A DNA stretch of 64,000 nucleotides, taken from Campylobacter sp. 2014D-0216 (GTDB lineage Bacteria; Campylobacterota; Campylobacteria; Campylobacterales; Campylobacteraceae). How positions within the stretch are numbered: position 1 is the first letter of the stretch; the number at the start of each line of letters is the position of its first letter. The stretch spans positions 1,364,001-1,428,000 of the forward strand of contig NZ_CP063089.1 of NCBI RefSeq assembly GCF_014931215.1, written 5' to 3'. The position numbers and the translations under genes are program-made. Positions 25,723-35,784 of this stretch are shown here, piece after piece. The notes under the pieces were generated by a model. The model searched no databases. It had not been told where the DNA came from and worked only from the letters and a program-made list of their open reading frames with translations.

Positions 25723-27309
25723 ATGGATAGTTTAAACAAAAACGATCAGTATTTTTATTTTTTTATGGCAAGTGCTGTTTTACTTATTTTAGCTATACCT
25801 GTAGGCTTTGCAAATATTTATTTGGGTTATATTCACAACGAATCTCCTTGCACACTTTGTTGGTTTGAACGCATTGGAATGATAGTTATTGGTGTTCTTG
25901 GAATGCTTATGTTACGCTATGGTCCGCAAATGAAGTATATTGTTTGTGTATTTTTATTTGCTAGTTATGGAATTTACATGGGAATTCGCCACACAGCTAG
26001 CTGGTGGCAAAGAGATATTGGCATAGGCTTAGGAGATAAATTAGTCGGAGCGCATACTTATACTTGGGCTGTAGTTGTATACTGGTGTGTTATAGTGGTA
26101 ATGGGATTTGCTTTACTTTTTATAAGAAAAAATAGCTCTATGATGAGAGATCTTGCAGATAAAGAAATCAAAATTAAGCCATTAAACACTTATGCAAAAG
26201 TTGTTATTGTTATATCATTTCTTGTTGTTTGCTCTAATGCCTTCCAAGCTTTGATCATCAATGGTTTACCACCCTATACAGGAAAATCCAACCCCGATCG
26301 TTTAACATTTGATATGAATATCATGACTAAAACTTGGACTACAGATGTTTGGAGTAGACTTACCAAATTTAGTCTTTTGGGGAAAAATATCCCTGAAGAA
26401 GTTTTCATCAAAGATTTAAGCGAACCAAAAAAGCTAGAATTTGAAAGAAATGCTTCTTTGGGTGCTTTTGAAATTTCAAAAAGTATTGATTTGATCAAGG
26501 TTCAAGAAATTTTAATACCGGAATTAAATCGCTTTAAACATATCAATGCCATAGCTTATAATAAAAATAACGATGAATTTGCGCTTGTAAGCAATGAAAT
26601 GGCAGTATCCTACACTAAAGATTTTAACACCTCAACGGGTTTTGTTTTATTTGATAAAACCAATGGTAATGATATGAGATATATCGTTGATGCTACTTTC
26701 ATAGGCAATAAATTTATCATTGGTGCAGCAAATAAAACTTTCACAGGCACGGAAAAAACAAATGCTCCTATTGATGAGATGTTAGAGTGGCAAGCCTTTA
26801 AAGAAACTAGCAAAGGTATTTCTCCAGCATTTTTCACCAAAAAGAAAGGAGAATGGTATGAGCCTTCTAGAAAATACATATTAACCATTCGATCCAAACA
26901 AAACTATGTGCATTCTTATGCTAGCGATGGTGACTTTATGTATCTTATCACTGTTCCTAATCAATTTAGCAAAAAACTTATTTTATCTTATACAAGCACA
27001 AAAGATTACTTACTCAGTGGAGAAAAGATACTTGGCGTTGGAGAAAATTTAAAACTCAAAAAAGGACGCGATATCCATGATTATTATATAGTAGGTGCAG
27101 ACATCAGTCAAGACAAAATGCTGGCACTTAGCTTACGCTATAGCACGCTGCTTGTTATTGATTATCATAATGCAAAAATCATCGATGCTTATGAAATTAA
27201 AAATCTTGACAATCCAAAATCTCTAGCCGTTAAAAATGATACTATATATATTTTAGATCGCACCAACGATCAAAAAGATGTGATTAAAATTTACAAAAAT
27301 CCTCTATAA
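25723..27309 (+). CDS. dsbI: Membrane thiol:disulfide oxidoreductase DsbI
   Basis: DsbI is the DsbB-like inner-membrane enzyme of Campylobacter that supports periplasmic disulfide formation on a specific set of partners. The 528-residue protein has an N-terminal DsbB-like domain with membrane segments at about 13-33, 50-66, 70-88, 112-132 and 157-175 and the redox motif CTLC (Cys43/Cys46). It then has a large periplasmic C-terminal region of about 350 residues that looks like a repeated beta-propeller. I see no second periplasmic Cys pair as in E. coli DsbB. It is coupled to dba upstream. Confidence 0.9.
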   Translation: MDSLNKNDQYFYFFMASAVLLILAIPVGFANIYLGYIHNESPCTLCWFERIGMIVIGVLGMLMLRYGPQMKYIVCVFLFASYGIYMGIRHTASWWQRDIGIGLGDKLVGAHTYTWAVVVYWCVIVVMGFALLFIRKNSSMMRDLADKEIKIKPLNTYAKVVIVISFLVVCSNAFQALIINGLPPYTGKSNPDRLTFDMNIMTKTWTTDVWSRLTKFSLLGKNIPEEVFIKDLSEPKKLEFERNASLGAFEISKSIDLIKVQEILIPELNRFKHINAIAYNKNNDEFALVSNEMAVSYTKDFNTSTGFVLFDKTNGNDMRYIVDATFIGNKFIIGAANKTFTGTEKTNAPIDEMLEWQAFKETSKGISPAFFTKKKGEWYEPSRKYILTIRSKQNYVHSYASDGDFMYLITVPNQFSKKLILSYTSTKDYLLSGEKILGVGENLKLKKGRDIHDYYIVGADISQDKMLALSLRYSTLLVIDYHNAKIIDAYEIKNLDNPKSLAVKNDTIYILDRTNDQKDVIKIYKNPL

Positions 27310-27334
27310 ATTTCCTGTCTTTTGACAGGAAATT
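27309..27334. terminator. Bidirectional terminator between dsbI and uvrA
   Basis: AATTTCCTGTC (27309-27319) and GACAGGAAATT (27324-27334) form an 11-base stem with a TTTT loop. It starts at the dsbI stop and precedes the convergent uvrA end. Confidence 0.85.
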
Positions 27335-27342
27335 AAAATCTT

Positions 27343-30159
27343 TCAATTCTTAGTAAGCTCTAAGTCTAAATAATACCCCGTATAAGATCCACTTTTTTTA
27401 TGATTTTTAGCAAGCTCTTCTACACTACCTTTAGCTATAACCTTACCGCCTTTAACTCCACCTTCAGGCCCCATATCGATGATATAATCAGCATTTTTAA
27501 TCACATCTAAATTATGTTCTATCACAAACACACTATTTCCAAGATCAACTAAATGTTGCAAAACCACAATGAGCTTATTAACATCTTCAAAATGAAGCCC
27601 CGTTGTAGGCTCATCTAAAATATAAAGAGTTTTTCCTGTATCACTTCTGCTTAACTCTTTGGCTAGCTTAATACGCTGAGCCTCCCCACCACTTAAAGTA
27701 GTCGCATTTTGCCCCAAAGTTAGATAATCAAGTCCAACTTTTACCAAAGTATCAAGCTTTTGTTTTATCTTTGGTACTGAAGTAAAAAATTCACTTGCTT
27801 CAATAATACTCATATTTAAAACATCAGCTATGCTTTTGCCTTTGTATTTGATCTCTAATGTTGCATCATTATATCTTTTGCCATTACACACATCACAAGT
27901 TACCATTACATCAGGTAAAAAGTGCATTTCTATTTTAATCTCTCCATCACCACTACACTTTTCACATCTCCCGCCTTTAACATTAAAAGAAAAACGCCCT
28001 GCTTTATAACCTCGCATTTTAGCTTCTTTGGTAGCTGCAAAAAGATTACGAATTTCATCCATAGCGCCTGTATAAGTAGCAGGATTTGAACGTGGGGTTC
28101 TTCCTATAGGACTTTGATCAAGATAAATTACCTTATCAAGTTTTTCTAGTCCTTCTATTTTAGCTCCACTTAGTTTTTTAACTTTTTTAGCACGGTTTAA
28201 TTCTTCTTTTGCAAATGGAAGCAAGGTTTGTAAAATCAGCGAACTTTTACCACTTCCTGAAACCCCTGTAATTGCCACAAGATTATGTAGTGGAAAATCT
28301 ACGCTTAAATTTTGAATATTATTAATACTCACATCTTTTAAACTAATAAAGTCTTTTTGCTCTCTGTTTTTTTGATGAGCAATTTGTTTTTTACCACTCA
28401 TATAAAGTGCGGTTTGACTTTTACTTTTGAGCAATTCTTTATAAGTTCCACTAAATACAACCTCACCACCAAATTTACCAGCATTTGGACCAATATCTAC
28501 GATAAAATCTGCCTCTTCTATGGTCATTTTGTCATGTTCAACCACGATTAGAGTATTACCCTTTTGTTGAAGATTTCTTAGGGTTTTTATAAGTTTTGCA
28601 GTATCTCGCTCATGTAAACCTATGCTTGGTTCATCTAAAACATACATCACCCCACTCAAGCCACTACCAATTTGAGATGCTATACGAATTCTTTGCGCCT
28701 CGCCTCCGCTAATGGTTCTTGCATCACGCCCTAAAGATAAGTACCCAAGTCCCACATCATAAAGAAAAAATAACCTTTCATTAATCTCTTTAAAAATAGG
28801 CTTAGCTATCAATCTTTCTTGTTCGCTTAAATACGCAAAGTTAGCTTCTTTTGAAAAAAAAGTAGTGGTATTTTCTATACTCATATCTAAAATTTCACCT
28901 AAATTTTTATCCGCTACTTTCACAGCCAAACTTTCAGCTCTTAAACGATGACCATTGCAATCTTTACAGATTTTTTCACTCATATACTCACTAAGATCTT
29001 TTTCATCTTTTAACATTTCATAAGCATATTTAACCGCACCTTCAAATTTACGGCTTAAACGATGTCTTTTCCATAAAAAGTTAATTTCTTTTGCATTACC
29101 ATAAAGTACTAAACGCTTTTCCTCTTCACTTAACTCATTATATGGAATTTTTACCCTGATATCATTTTGCTCACAAAAAGCCATTAAAAACTTATAATAA
29201 TAACTTTTATTAAACCCGTATAATAGCTTTACAGCCCCTGCTTCTAAGCTTAATTCTTCATTGATAAGCTTTTTCATATCCAATGTATATCTTATACCAA
29301 GACCATCACAACTTGGACACGCACCTTTGGGAGAATTAAAAGAAAAACTCAAAGGCTCAAGCAAAGGAAAGGAAATTTTGCAATCAAAACAAGCATTATG
29401 TTCACTATAATGAAAATGTTTAGGTATGCTTAATTCTTCATTATTTAAAACTTCAATTTCTACTTCACCAAAACTCTCGCTAAGTCCTTTTTCTATATCA
29501 CTTGCAAGTCTTGCTAGCATATCATCTTGTACTTCAAGCCTATCTATCACAAGCTTTATCGTATGTTTTTTAGTTTTAGCAAGCTCAATATCTTCATCAA
29601 GGCGTGTCAAAACTCCATCAATTTGCGCTCTAACATAGCCTTTTGCGACTAAATTTTCTAAAAGATCTGCAAAAGTCCCTTTTTTTTCTTTAATCAATGG
29701 TGCATAAATGATGATCTTTGCTCCCTTTGGAAGTTTTAAAATTTCTCCCACAATATCTGCTGCACTCATAGATGAAATTTTTTGTCCACATTGGTGACAA
29801 TGTTGCACCCCTACTCTTGCATATAAAAGTCTTAAATAGTCATAAATTTCAGTAATAGTCCCAACAGTAGAACGAGGATTTTTAGAAGTTGTTTTTTGAT
29901 CAATGGCAATAGCAGGAGTTAGGCCTTCTATTTTATCAACATTTGGCTTGCCTACTTTATCTAAAAACTGTCTTGCATAAGCACTTAAACTCTCAATATA
30001 ACGGCGTTGACCTTCTGCATATAGCGTACCAAAAGCCAAAGTCGATTTACCACTACCGCTTAATCCTGTAAATACAATAAGTTTATTTTTAGGAATTTCT
30101 AAGTTGATATTTTTAAGATTATTTTCTTTTGCTCCAATTATATTAATAGTATCATTCAT
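27343..30159 (-). CDS. uvrA: Excinuclease ABC subunit A
   Basis: UvrA scans DNA for bulky damage and loads UvrB in nucleotide excision repair. The 938-residue protein has two ABC ATPase halves: Walker A GLSGSGKST near residue 34 and GVSGSGKSS near 630, each with an LSGGEAQR/ISGGEAQR signature. Zinc-finger cysteines are seen (CHQCGQK; CFDCK...CPSC; CEKC...CDVC). I use the ATG at 30159 (MNDTINI), preceded by AGGA; an in-frame GTG one codon upstream is less likely. Confidence 0.97.
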   Translation of the reverse strand: MNDTINIIGAKENNLKNINLEIPKNKLIVFTGLSGSGKSTLAFGTLYAEGQRRYIESLSAYARQFLDKVGKPNVDKIEGLTPAIAIDQKTTSKNPRSTVGTITEIYDYLRLLYARVGVQHCHQCGQKISSMSAADIVGEILKLPKGAKIIIYAPLIKEKKGTFADLLENLVAKGYVRAQIDGVLTRLDEDIELAKTKKHTIKLVIDRLEVQDDMLARLASDIEKGLSESFGEVEIEVLNNEELSIPKHFHYSEHNACFDCKISFPLLEPLSFSFNSPKGACPSCDGLGIRYTLDMKKLINEELSLEAGAVKLLYGFNKSYYYKFLMAFCEQNDIRVKIPYNELSEEEKRLVLYGNAKEINFLWKRHRLSRKFEGAVKYAYEMLKDEKDLSEYMSEKICKDCNGHRLRAESLAVKVADKNLGEILDMSIENTTTFFSKEANFAYLSEQERLIAKPIFKEINERLFFLYDVGLGYLSLGRDARTISGGEAQRIRIASQIGSGLSGVMYVLDEPSIGLHERDTAKLIKTLRNLQQKGNTLIVVEHDKMTIEEADFIVDIGPNAGKFGGEVVFSGTYKELLKSKSQTALYMSGKKQIAHQKNREQKDFISLKDVSINNIQNLSVDFPLHNLVAITGVSGSGKSSLILQTLLPFAKEELNRAKKVKKLSGAKIEGLEKLDKVIYLDQSPIGRTPRSNPATYTGAMDEIRNLFAATKEAKMRGYKAGRFSFNVKGGRCEKCSGDGEIKIEMHFLPDVMVTCDVCNGKRYNDATLEIKYKGKSIADVLNMSIIEASEFFTSVPKIKQKLDTLVKVGLDYLTLGQNATTLSGGEAQRIKLAKELSRSDTGKTLYILDEPTTGLHFEDVNKLIVVLQHLVDLGNSVFVIEHNLDVIKNADYIIDMGPEGGVKGGKVIAKGSVEELAKNHKKSGSYTGYYLDLELTKN

Positions 30160-30277
30160 CACTTTTCCTAAATATTCAAAAATAAATTTAAGATTTTAAC
30201 ATAAGAACCGTTAAAATATTTTCTTTTTCTTCAAGCAAAAATAAAACTCACTTAAGTTAAATATAAAAAATTATATA

Positions 30278-30297
30278 TATAATGATTATCAAAATTA
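30278..30297 (+). promoter_or_regulatory. -10 box overlapped by Fur-like operator, DUF4198 gene
   Basis: TATAAT (30278-30283) runs directly into GATTATCAAAATTATTTT, which resembles a Fur box (ATAATGATTATC...). The 13-base core ATTATCAAAATTA (30285-30297) is also found at the ahpC/fdxA junction. Repression under iron-rich conditions is inferred. Confidence 0.5.
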
Positions 30298-30313
30298 TTT
30301 TAAAGGATACATA

Positions 30314-31027
30314 ATGAAATTTTCAAAAATTGCACTCTTAGGCTTTTTTGTAGCAAGTTCTGCCCTAGCGCACCAATTTTTTCCCATGCAAACTGACAAT
30401 GGATACAAAGTAGGATTTTGGGCTGATGATCATTGGGGACAATATCAAGTTGATAGAGTATTTGGGATTAGCGCAAAAGACTCTCATGGCAAAGCCTTAA
30501 AAGCAGGTTATGACTATACAAACAATACCATATTCATAGATGGAAAAGCTTCTGTAGCAAGCATGAATTATGATTTTGGATATTACACATTTACAAAAGA
30601 TGGAAAACACTATGCACAAAAAAGATCTGAACTAACTGATGTTGCAGGTGCAAATGAAATCACACAAACAAGAAAAATTTACAAAATGGGCAAAAGTATT
30701 TTTGCTTGGGATGATGGCTCCAAAAAACCTTTAGGTTTAAAACTTGAAATCATTCCTTTGCAAAATCCTTTAGTGCTACACCAAGGAGATAAACTAAAAG
30801 TACAAGTATTACTAGATGGAAAACCTATTCAAGGGGTTGAATTTGAAGATCAAAATGACGATATTGATCATATCACTACCAACGCTAAAGGCATAGCCAC
30901 CCTTACGCTAACTCAGCCCAAAGATGGCCTACAAATCATCGCAGCAAATGTTAAACTGCCTTATCATTTAGATCGATATGGAGATACTTTACAACTCACA
31001 ACAACGCTTAGTTTCCATTCTAAATAA
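30314..31027 (+). CDS. Periplasmic DUF4198-family protein
   Basis: This 237-residue secreted protein has a signal peptide of 19 residues ending SSALA before HQFFPM. The mature part is His-rich at the start (HQFF) and later shows a carboxypeptidase-regulatory-like beta fold (VQVLLDGKPIQGVEFED, ATLTLTQPKDG). This is typical of DUF4198, a family often found with metal (nickel/cobalt/iron) uptake genes. A Fur-like site overlaps its -10 box, so a role in metal acquisition is likely but unproven. It is a single gene with its own terminator. Confidence 0.75.
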   Translation: MKFSKIALLGFFVASSALAHQFFPMQTDNGYKVGFWADDHWGQYQVDRVFGISAKDSHGKALKAGYDYTNNTIFIDGKASVASMNYDFGYYTFTKDGKHYAQKRSELTDVAGANEITQTRKIYKMGKSIFAWDDGSKKPLGLKLEIIPLQNPLVLHQGDKLKVQVLLDGKPIQGVEFEDQNDDIDHITTNAKGIATLTLTQPKDGLQIIAANVKLPYHLDRYGDTLQLTTTLSFHSK

Positions 31028-31032
31028 CTTTC

Positions 31033-31063
31033 TTAGTCAATGTCATATTTTGATATTGACTAA
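31033..31063 (+). terminator. Terminator after DUF4198 gene
   Basis: TTAGTCAAT (31033-31041) and ATTGACTAA (31055-31063) pair, extended inward by a G:T wobble and TCA/TGA. It begins six bases after the stop. Confidence 0.75.
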
Positions 31064-31167
31064 AACCATGTTACATTTTGTAATATATTAAATTTTTATT
31101 TATTTTACATCATAATTAAACCTCATTCTACGATACACTAAAAAAACCAAAAACACAAAGGATACAA

Positions 31168-33279
31168 ATGAATTTTACCAACAAAATATTATGGTTTTTT
31201 GTTGCTATTATTGGTGCTGTATGTTTTGGCATACTAGCACTGCAAAATGGCGAGAGCATTTCGGCTATTTATCTTGTAATTGCTGCTTTGTGTATTTATA
31301 TCATAGGATATAGATTTTATGGCAGATATATTGCATATAAAGTGTTACAACTAGATCAAAACAGGGCAACACCTGCGGTTGTAAAAAACGATGGATGTGA
31401 TTTTGTCCCGACTAACAAAATTGTTCTTTTTGGACATCATTTTGCTGCTATTGCTGGAGCTGGACCTTTGGTAGGACCTATACTAGCTACACAAATGGGC
31501 TATTTACCTTCCATGCTTTGGATCTTAATAGGCGGGGTTTTAGCTGGTGCGGTTCATGATTTTGTAGTTTTATTTATATCCACACGACGCAATGGAAAAT
31601 CTTTAGGAGAAATGATCAAAGATGAATTAGGAAATTTCATCGGCGCAGTGGCTATGATCGCTATTTTTGGAATCATGCTGATTATCATTGCGATTTTAGC
31701 TATGGTAGTTGTCAAAGCCTTAGCCGAATCTCCTTGGGGTTTATTTACCATTGCAATGACTATTCCTATTGCTATATTTATGGGAATTTACATGAGATTT
31801 TTAAGACCTGGTAGAGTTGGCGAGGCTTCTATTATAGGTTTTATACTACTTATACTTGCTATTCATTATGGTAGTGAAATTGCTGCTGATCCTTATTGGG
31901 CGAAAATTTTTACTTTTGATGCGCCAACTCTAGCACTTATCATGATGGCTTATGGTTTTATTGCTGCGATTTTACCTGTTTGGTTTTTGCTTGCTCCCAG
32001 AGATTATTTATCCACTTTTTTAAAAATTGGTGTTATTGTGGTAATGGCTTTAGCCATAGTATTTGTCGCGCCTGATTTGCAAATGCCAAAAATCAACCAC
32101 CAATACCTAGATGGCAGTGGGCCTGTATTTGCTGGAGCGATATTTCCATTTTTATTTATCACTATTGCATGTGGAGCAATTAGCGGTTTTCATGCTTTAA
32201 TATCTAGCGGAACAACTCCTAAAATGCTTGAAAATGAAACTCATGCACTAGCTGTTGGCTATGGCTCTATGCTTATGGAAAGTGCCGTGGCAATCATGGC
32301 ATTAATTTGTGCTTGTATTTTACACCCTGGACTTTATTTTGCTATAAATGCGCCTGCTGCTACCATAGGTGTAGATGTTGTAAATGCCGCTGCTACCATT
32401 TCTAGCTGGGGTTTTACAATAAATCCTGAAGAAATCAGCACTCTTACTGCCAATATAGGCGAACAAAGCATACTCTCAAGAACCGGTGGGGCACCAACTT
32501 TTGCCGTAGGAGTTGCACTAATTTTACATGAGCTTTTTGGCGGGGTAAACTTAATGGGATTTTGGTATCACTTTGCCATTTTATTTGAAGCTTTGTTTAT
32601 CTTGACTGCTGTTGATGCTGGTACAAGAGCATGTAGATTTATGGCACAAGATATCTTAGGCAATGTTTATAAACCTCTAGGAAACCTCAATAGTACTTTT
32701 GCAGGGATTTTCGCAACGGCTTTAAGTGTTGGTGGATGGGGTTATTTTCTTTACCAAGGAGCGATAGATCCAAAAGGTGGAATTTACTCTCTATGGCCGC
32801 TTTTTGGGGTAAGCAACCAAATGCTTGCAGGCATGGCTTTACTTTTAGCAAGTGTGATTTTATTTAAAATGAACAAAGCTAAATATACTTGGATCACTCT
32901 TATACCTGCAACTTTTGTTTTAATCGCCACTCTTTATGGAGGTATTCAAAAAATTCTACCTTATAAAGAAGGTGACTCTATTCATAATGCTATAAGCCAT
33001 GTAGCAGCTGTACAAATAAATAATCAAAAAATACAAGATTTAAATTTAAATTTAAAACTAACTCAAACCAAAGATGAAGCAACCATAGAACAAATCAAGA
33101 AAGATATCAAATCAGCCTCTCAAGCTAAAAATTCAAATCTAATCAACGCGATATTATGCGTATTTTTCATGATCACTACTTTGCTTGTGATACTCTCTTG
33201 TATTGGAATTTTCTTAAAAATCATCAATATTCCTTTAAAAGAAAGTCCTTATATCGCACTAAAAAAGGAGAAAATGTGA
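31168..33279 (+). CDS. cstA: Peptide/pyruvate transporter CstA (carbon starvation protein A)
   Basis: This 703-residue protein has some 16-18 membrane segments and clear CstA motifs: FGHHFAAIAGAGPLVGP near residue 93, GGVLAGAVHDF, SGFHALISSGTTPK near 345, and ILSRTGGAPTFAVG near 440. In C. jejuni, CstA takes up peptides and helps growth on amino acids; E. coli relatives import peptides or pyruvate. An AAAGGATAC leader precedes the ATG. The stop overlaps the GTG of the small YbdD gene (ATGTGA), the usual CstA partner. Confidence 0.93.
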   Translation: MNFTNKILWFFVAIIGAVCFGILALQNGESISAIYLVIAALCIYIIGYRFYGRYIAYKVLQLDQNRATPAVVKNDGCDFVPTNKIVLFGHHFAAIAGAGPLVGPILATQMGYLPSMLWILIGGVLAGAVHDFVVLFISTRRNGKSLGEMIKDELGNFIGAVAMIAIFGIMLIIIAILAMVVVKALAESPWGLFTIAMTIPIAIFMGIYMRFLRPGRVGEASIIGFILLILAIHYGSEIAADPYWAKIFTFDAPTLALIMMAYGFIAAILPVWFLLAPRDYLSTFLKIGVIVVMALAIVFVAPDLQMPKINHQYLDGSGPVFAGAIFPFLFITIACGAISGFHALISSGTTPKMLENETHALAVGYGSMLMESAVAIMALICACILHPGLYFAINAPAATIGVDVVNAAATISSWGFTINPEEISTLTANIGEQSILSRTGGAPTFAVGVALILHELFGGVNLMGFWYHFAILFEALFILTAVDAGTRACRFMAQDILGNVYKPLGNLNSTFAGIFATALSVGGWGYFLYQGAIDPKGGIYSLWPLFGVSNQMLAGMALLLASVILFKMNKAKYTWITLIPATFVLIATLYGGIQKILPYKEGDSIHNAISHVAAVQINNQKIQDLNLNLKLTQTKDEATIEQIKKDIKSASQAKNSNLINAILCVFFMITTLLVILSCIGIFLKIINIPLKESPYIALKKEKM

Positions 33280-33467
33280 TCAAAAAACTCAAAACCTGGT
33301 ATGAAAAATCTGAAAGATTTTTTCATCCTTTGGTTGGGGTGGCAAGCTATGATAAATATCTTGAACACATGAAAGAAAATCACCCCAACATGCCTTGTAA
33401 AACAAGAAAAGAATTTTTCAAAGATTTTCTTGAAAAAAAATACAATAACGCACTAGGAAAATGCTGA
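33276..33467 (+). CDS. YbdD/YjiX-family small protein (CstA partner)
   Basis: This 63-residue basic protein starts at GTG within the cstA stop (ATGTGA). It contains GVASYDKYLEHMKENHP and MPCKTRKEFF, the core of the YbdD (DUF466) family, and ends in Cys. YbdD-type proteins are encoded next to CstA/BtsT transporters and are needed for their transport activity in E. coli. The reading frame beginning at 33156 inside cstA is an artefact of extending this frame upstream. Confidence 0.88.
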   Translation: MIKKLKTWYEKSERFFHPLVGVASYDKYLEHMKENHPNMPCKTRKEFFKDFLEKKYNNALGKC

Positions 33468-33506
33468 TAAATACAAAAAGAGTAAAGTTTTACTAATACA
33501 AACAAT

Positions 33507-33533
33507 GATTTTTGGTGAAAACCACCAAAAATC
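33507..33533. terminator. Bidirectional terminator between ybdD-like gene and serC
   Basis: GATTTTTGGTG (33507-33517) and CACCAAAAATC (33523-33533) form an 11-base stem with a five-base loop, reaching into the serC stop codon. A T-run follows on the plus strand. Confidence 0.8.
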
Positions 33534-34609
33534 TAAGCATATTTTTTTGCAAAAGCTTTCATAAATTCACTTAATCTTTCAACTTTTTCAAGACTAATTG
33601 AATTATAAATACTCGCACGAATTCCACCTAAAATTTTATGTCCTTTAAGACCAATCATACCATTTTCTTCAGCCTCTTTTACAAAAACTGGCTCTAAATT
33701 TCTATCACGAATAATATTAAAGCTAACATTCATCAAAGATCTATCTTCTTTTTTAGCATGTCCTTGGTAAAAACCCTCGCTACTATCAATCACATCATAC
33801 AAAAGTTTAGCTTTTTGTATATTTTGCTCATTAATTTTGTCTAAACCACCTTGACTTAAAAGCCATTTCATTTCAAGATTAAACATATATATAGCAAAAG
33901 TTGCAGGTGTATTAAATAAAGAATCATTTTCAGCATAAACACTGTATTTTAACATACTAGGTATGTTTTTACTTTTGCTACGCTCTATCATATCTTTGCG
34001 GATAAATGCACAAGCAAGACCTGAAATACCCGCATTTTTTTGCACCCCACCAAAAAGCATAGCAATATTGGAAAAGTCTATCTTTTTAGAGAAAAAATCA
34101 CTAGAAGCATCAATAATCAAAGGGCTTTGGGTTTTTGGATAGCTTTTGTATTGGGTTCCATAGATAGTATTATTTGAGCAAATATAAGCATAGTCTGCAT
34201 TATCGCTAAATTGAAACTGAGGAATATGATCAAATTCACTTTCTTGACTATTTGCAACAATTTTAACATTCACTCCTAAAATTTCAGCTTCCTTGATAGC
34301 TTTTTTAGTCCACACTCCCGTATTAGCAAATTCACATACTCCACCCATATATAAATTCATAGGAATCATAGCAAACTGTAAACTAGCTCCACCTTGCATC
34401 AAAAGCACTTCATAATCATCACTTACACCATAAAGCTCTTTAGCCATTTTAATCGCATCAAAATGCACTTGCTCAAAAACCTTACCACGGTGAGAGACCT
34501 CCATAATAGAAAATCCTTTGCCATGGTAATCATACAAATGTTCCCTAGCCTCTTTTAACACCTCATCGGGTAGATTAGAAGGGCCTGCGCTAAAATTCAT
34601 CACTCTCAT
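33533..34609 (-). CDS. serC: Phosphoserine aminotransferase
   Basis: SerC makes O-phosphoserine from 3-phosphohydroxypyruvate using pyridoxal phosphate. The 358-residue protein starts [18 protein letters not shown], has [15 protein letters not shown] near 75, and carries the PLP-binding Lys in FGGVQKNAG near 190. It is the last gene of the perR-CYTH-ubiE-xseA-serC series, 11 bases after xseA. serB, the next step to serine, is at 50825. Confidence 0.96.
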   Translation of the reverse strand: MRVMNFSAGPSNLPDEVLKEAREHLYDYHGKGFSIMEVSHRGKVFEQVHFDAIKMAKELYGVSDDYEVLLMQGGASLQFAMIPMNLYMGGVCEFANTGVWTKKAIKEAEILGVNVKIVANSQESEFDHIPQFQFSDNADYAYICSNNTIYGTQYKSYPKTQSPLIIDASSDFFSKKIDFSNIAMLFGGVQKNAGISGLACAFIRKDMIERSKSKNIPSMLKYSVYAENDSLFNTPATFAIYMFNLEMKWLLSQGGLDKINEQNIQKAKLLYDVIDSSEGFYQGHAKKEDRSLMNVSFNIIRDRNLEPVFVKEAEENGMIGLKGHKILGGIRASIYNSISLEKVERLSEFMKAFAKKYA

Positions 34610-34620
34610 TTTTTCTCCTT

Positions 34621-35784
34621 TTATAGTATTTGCGCTTCTTTGCTCTCATTTATAGAACAAAGCTTTACAATATCTCCTTTTTTTAACTTTTTAAGTGAAA
34701 TATTTTTACCATCTTTTTGGATATTGATCAAATTTTGACTTTTATCAAAGAAATTTTTGTGCTGATTTAAAAGCTCTTCAAAATTATCTAGCCTATTCTC
34801 ATAATTTAGTAATTTCAATTTTAAAACACCTTTTAATTGACTTCGTAAAAAATCAAGTTTTTGCTTTCTAAGAAAAAAAGCATTTTCTAAAGATTTTGCC
34901 TTGGCTAAATTTTGCAAATAATCGATTTTATTTTGATACAATTTAAGATGATTAAGCATTTGATCTTTTAAACGCGCATTAAGCTCATCAAGCCCCTGTT
35001 CTAGACTTAGCTTGTTTGGAAAAATCATATCAACAGCTGCGCTAGGAGTTGGTGCTCTTAAATCTGCCACAAAATCACTAATAACATAATCAATCTCATG
35101 CCCAATCGCAGAAACAATAGGTGTTTTTAAAGTAAAAATACACCTTGCAAGCTCTTCATCATTAAAACAAAACAAATCCTCTCTACTTCCACCACCTCTT
35201 GCTAAAATGATCGCATCTAGATTGTATCCATCTGCTTTTTTTAAAGCATTGATTAAAGAAATTGGGGCGCTAAGTCCTTGAGTGAGAGCATTAAAAACTG
35301 TAATCTTACAAAGATTGTATTCTTTTTGTGAAATTAGCTTTAACATATCTTGCAAAGCTGCTGAAGTAAAAGAAGTAATGATGCCTATTTTTTTGGGAAA
35401 TTTTACAATGCTTTTTTTGGCATTTACATCAAACAACCCTTCTTTTTCAAGTTTTTCTTTTAGTGCCAAAAATTTAGCTTCTAAATCTCCAAGGCTTGTT
35501 TTTTGCATACTTTTAGCAATAAACTGATACCTACCGCTTGCCTCATACAAACTTACATAGCCTCTAAGATCAAGCATATCACCTACTTTGGGTTTAGCTT
35601 GTACAAACTGATTAAAACCTTTAAACATCACACAAGCAATGCTTGATTTTTCATCTTTTAAATCAAAATACCAATGCCCTGAACTGTGAATGGTGATTTT
35701 AGAAATTTCCCCACTAAGCTCTATATCATCAAGATGAAACTCTAGTAAACTCTTAGCTTTTAGGTTAAGTTCTGAAACTTTCAT
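34621..35784 (-). CDS. xseA: Exodeoxyribonuclease VII large subunit
   Basis: XseA is the catalytic subunit of exonuclease VII, which degrades single-stranded DNA. The 387-residue protein has an N-terminal OB fold ([23 protein letters not shown] begins it), the conserved [16 protein letters not shown] and [30 protein letters not shown] region near 215-255 (given as two parts: [26 protein letters not shown]), and a long coiled-coil helix after. I chose ATG 35784 ([12 protein letters not shown]), which overlaps ubiE in ATGA; an in-frame start nine codons upstream would add a Cys/Lys-rich tail. Confidence 0.95.
   Translation of the reverse strand: MKVSELNLKAKSLLEFHLDDIELSGEISKITIHSSGHWYFDLKDEKSSIACVMFKGFNQFVQAKPKVGDMLDLRGYVSLYEASGRYQFIAKSMQKTSLGDLEAKFLALKEKLEKEGLFDVNAKKSIVKFPKKIGIITSFTSAALQDMLKLISQKEYNLCKITVFNALTQGLSAPISLINALKKADGYNLDAIILARGGGSREDLFCFNDEELARCIFTLKTPIVSAIGHEIDYVISDFVADLRAPTPSAAVDMIFPNKLSLEQGLDELNARLKDQMLNHLKLYQNKIDYLQNLAKAKSLENAFFLRKQKLDFLRSQLKGVLKLKLLNYENRLDNFEELLNQHKNFFDKSQNLINIQKDGKNISLKKLKKGDIVKLCSINESKEAQIL

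Noticed and set aside
33040..33062. ATTTAAATTTAAATTTAAA repeat near the end of cstA
   Set aside because: It encodes a short Asn-Leu run in frame and looks like ordinary low complexity in AT-rich DNA.
33156..33275. Longer N-terminus for the YbdD-like protein inside cstA
   Set aside because: The family starts at the GTG at 33276; the extension only reads through cstA in another frame.
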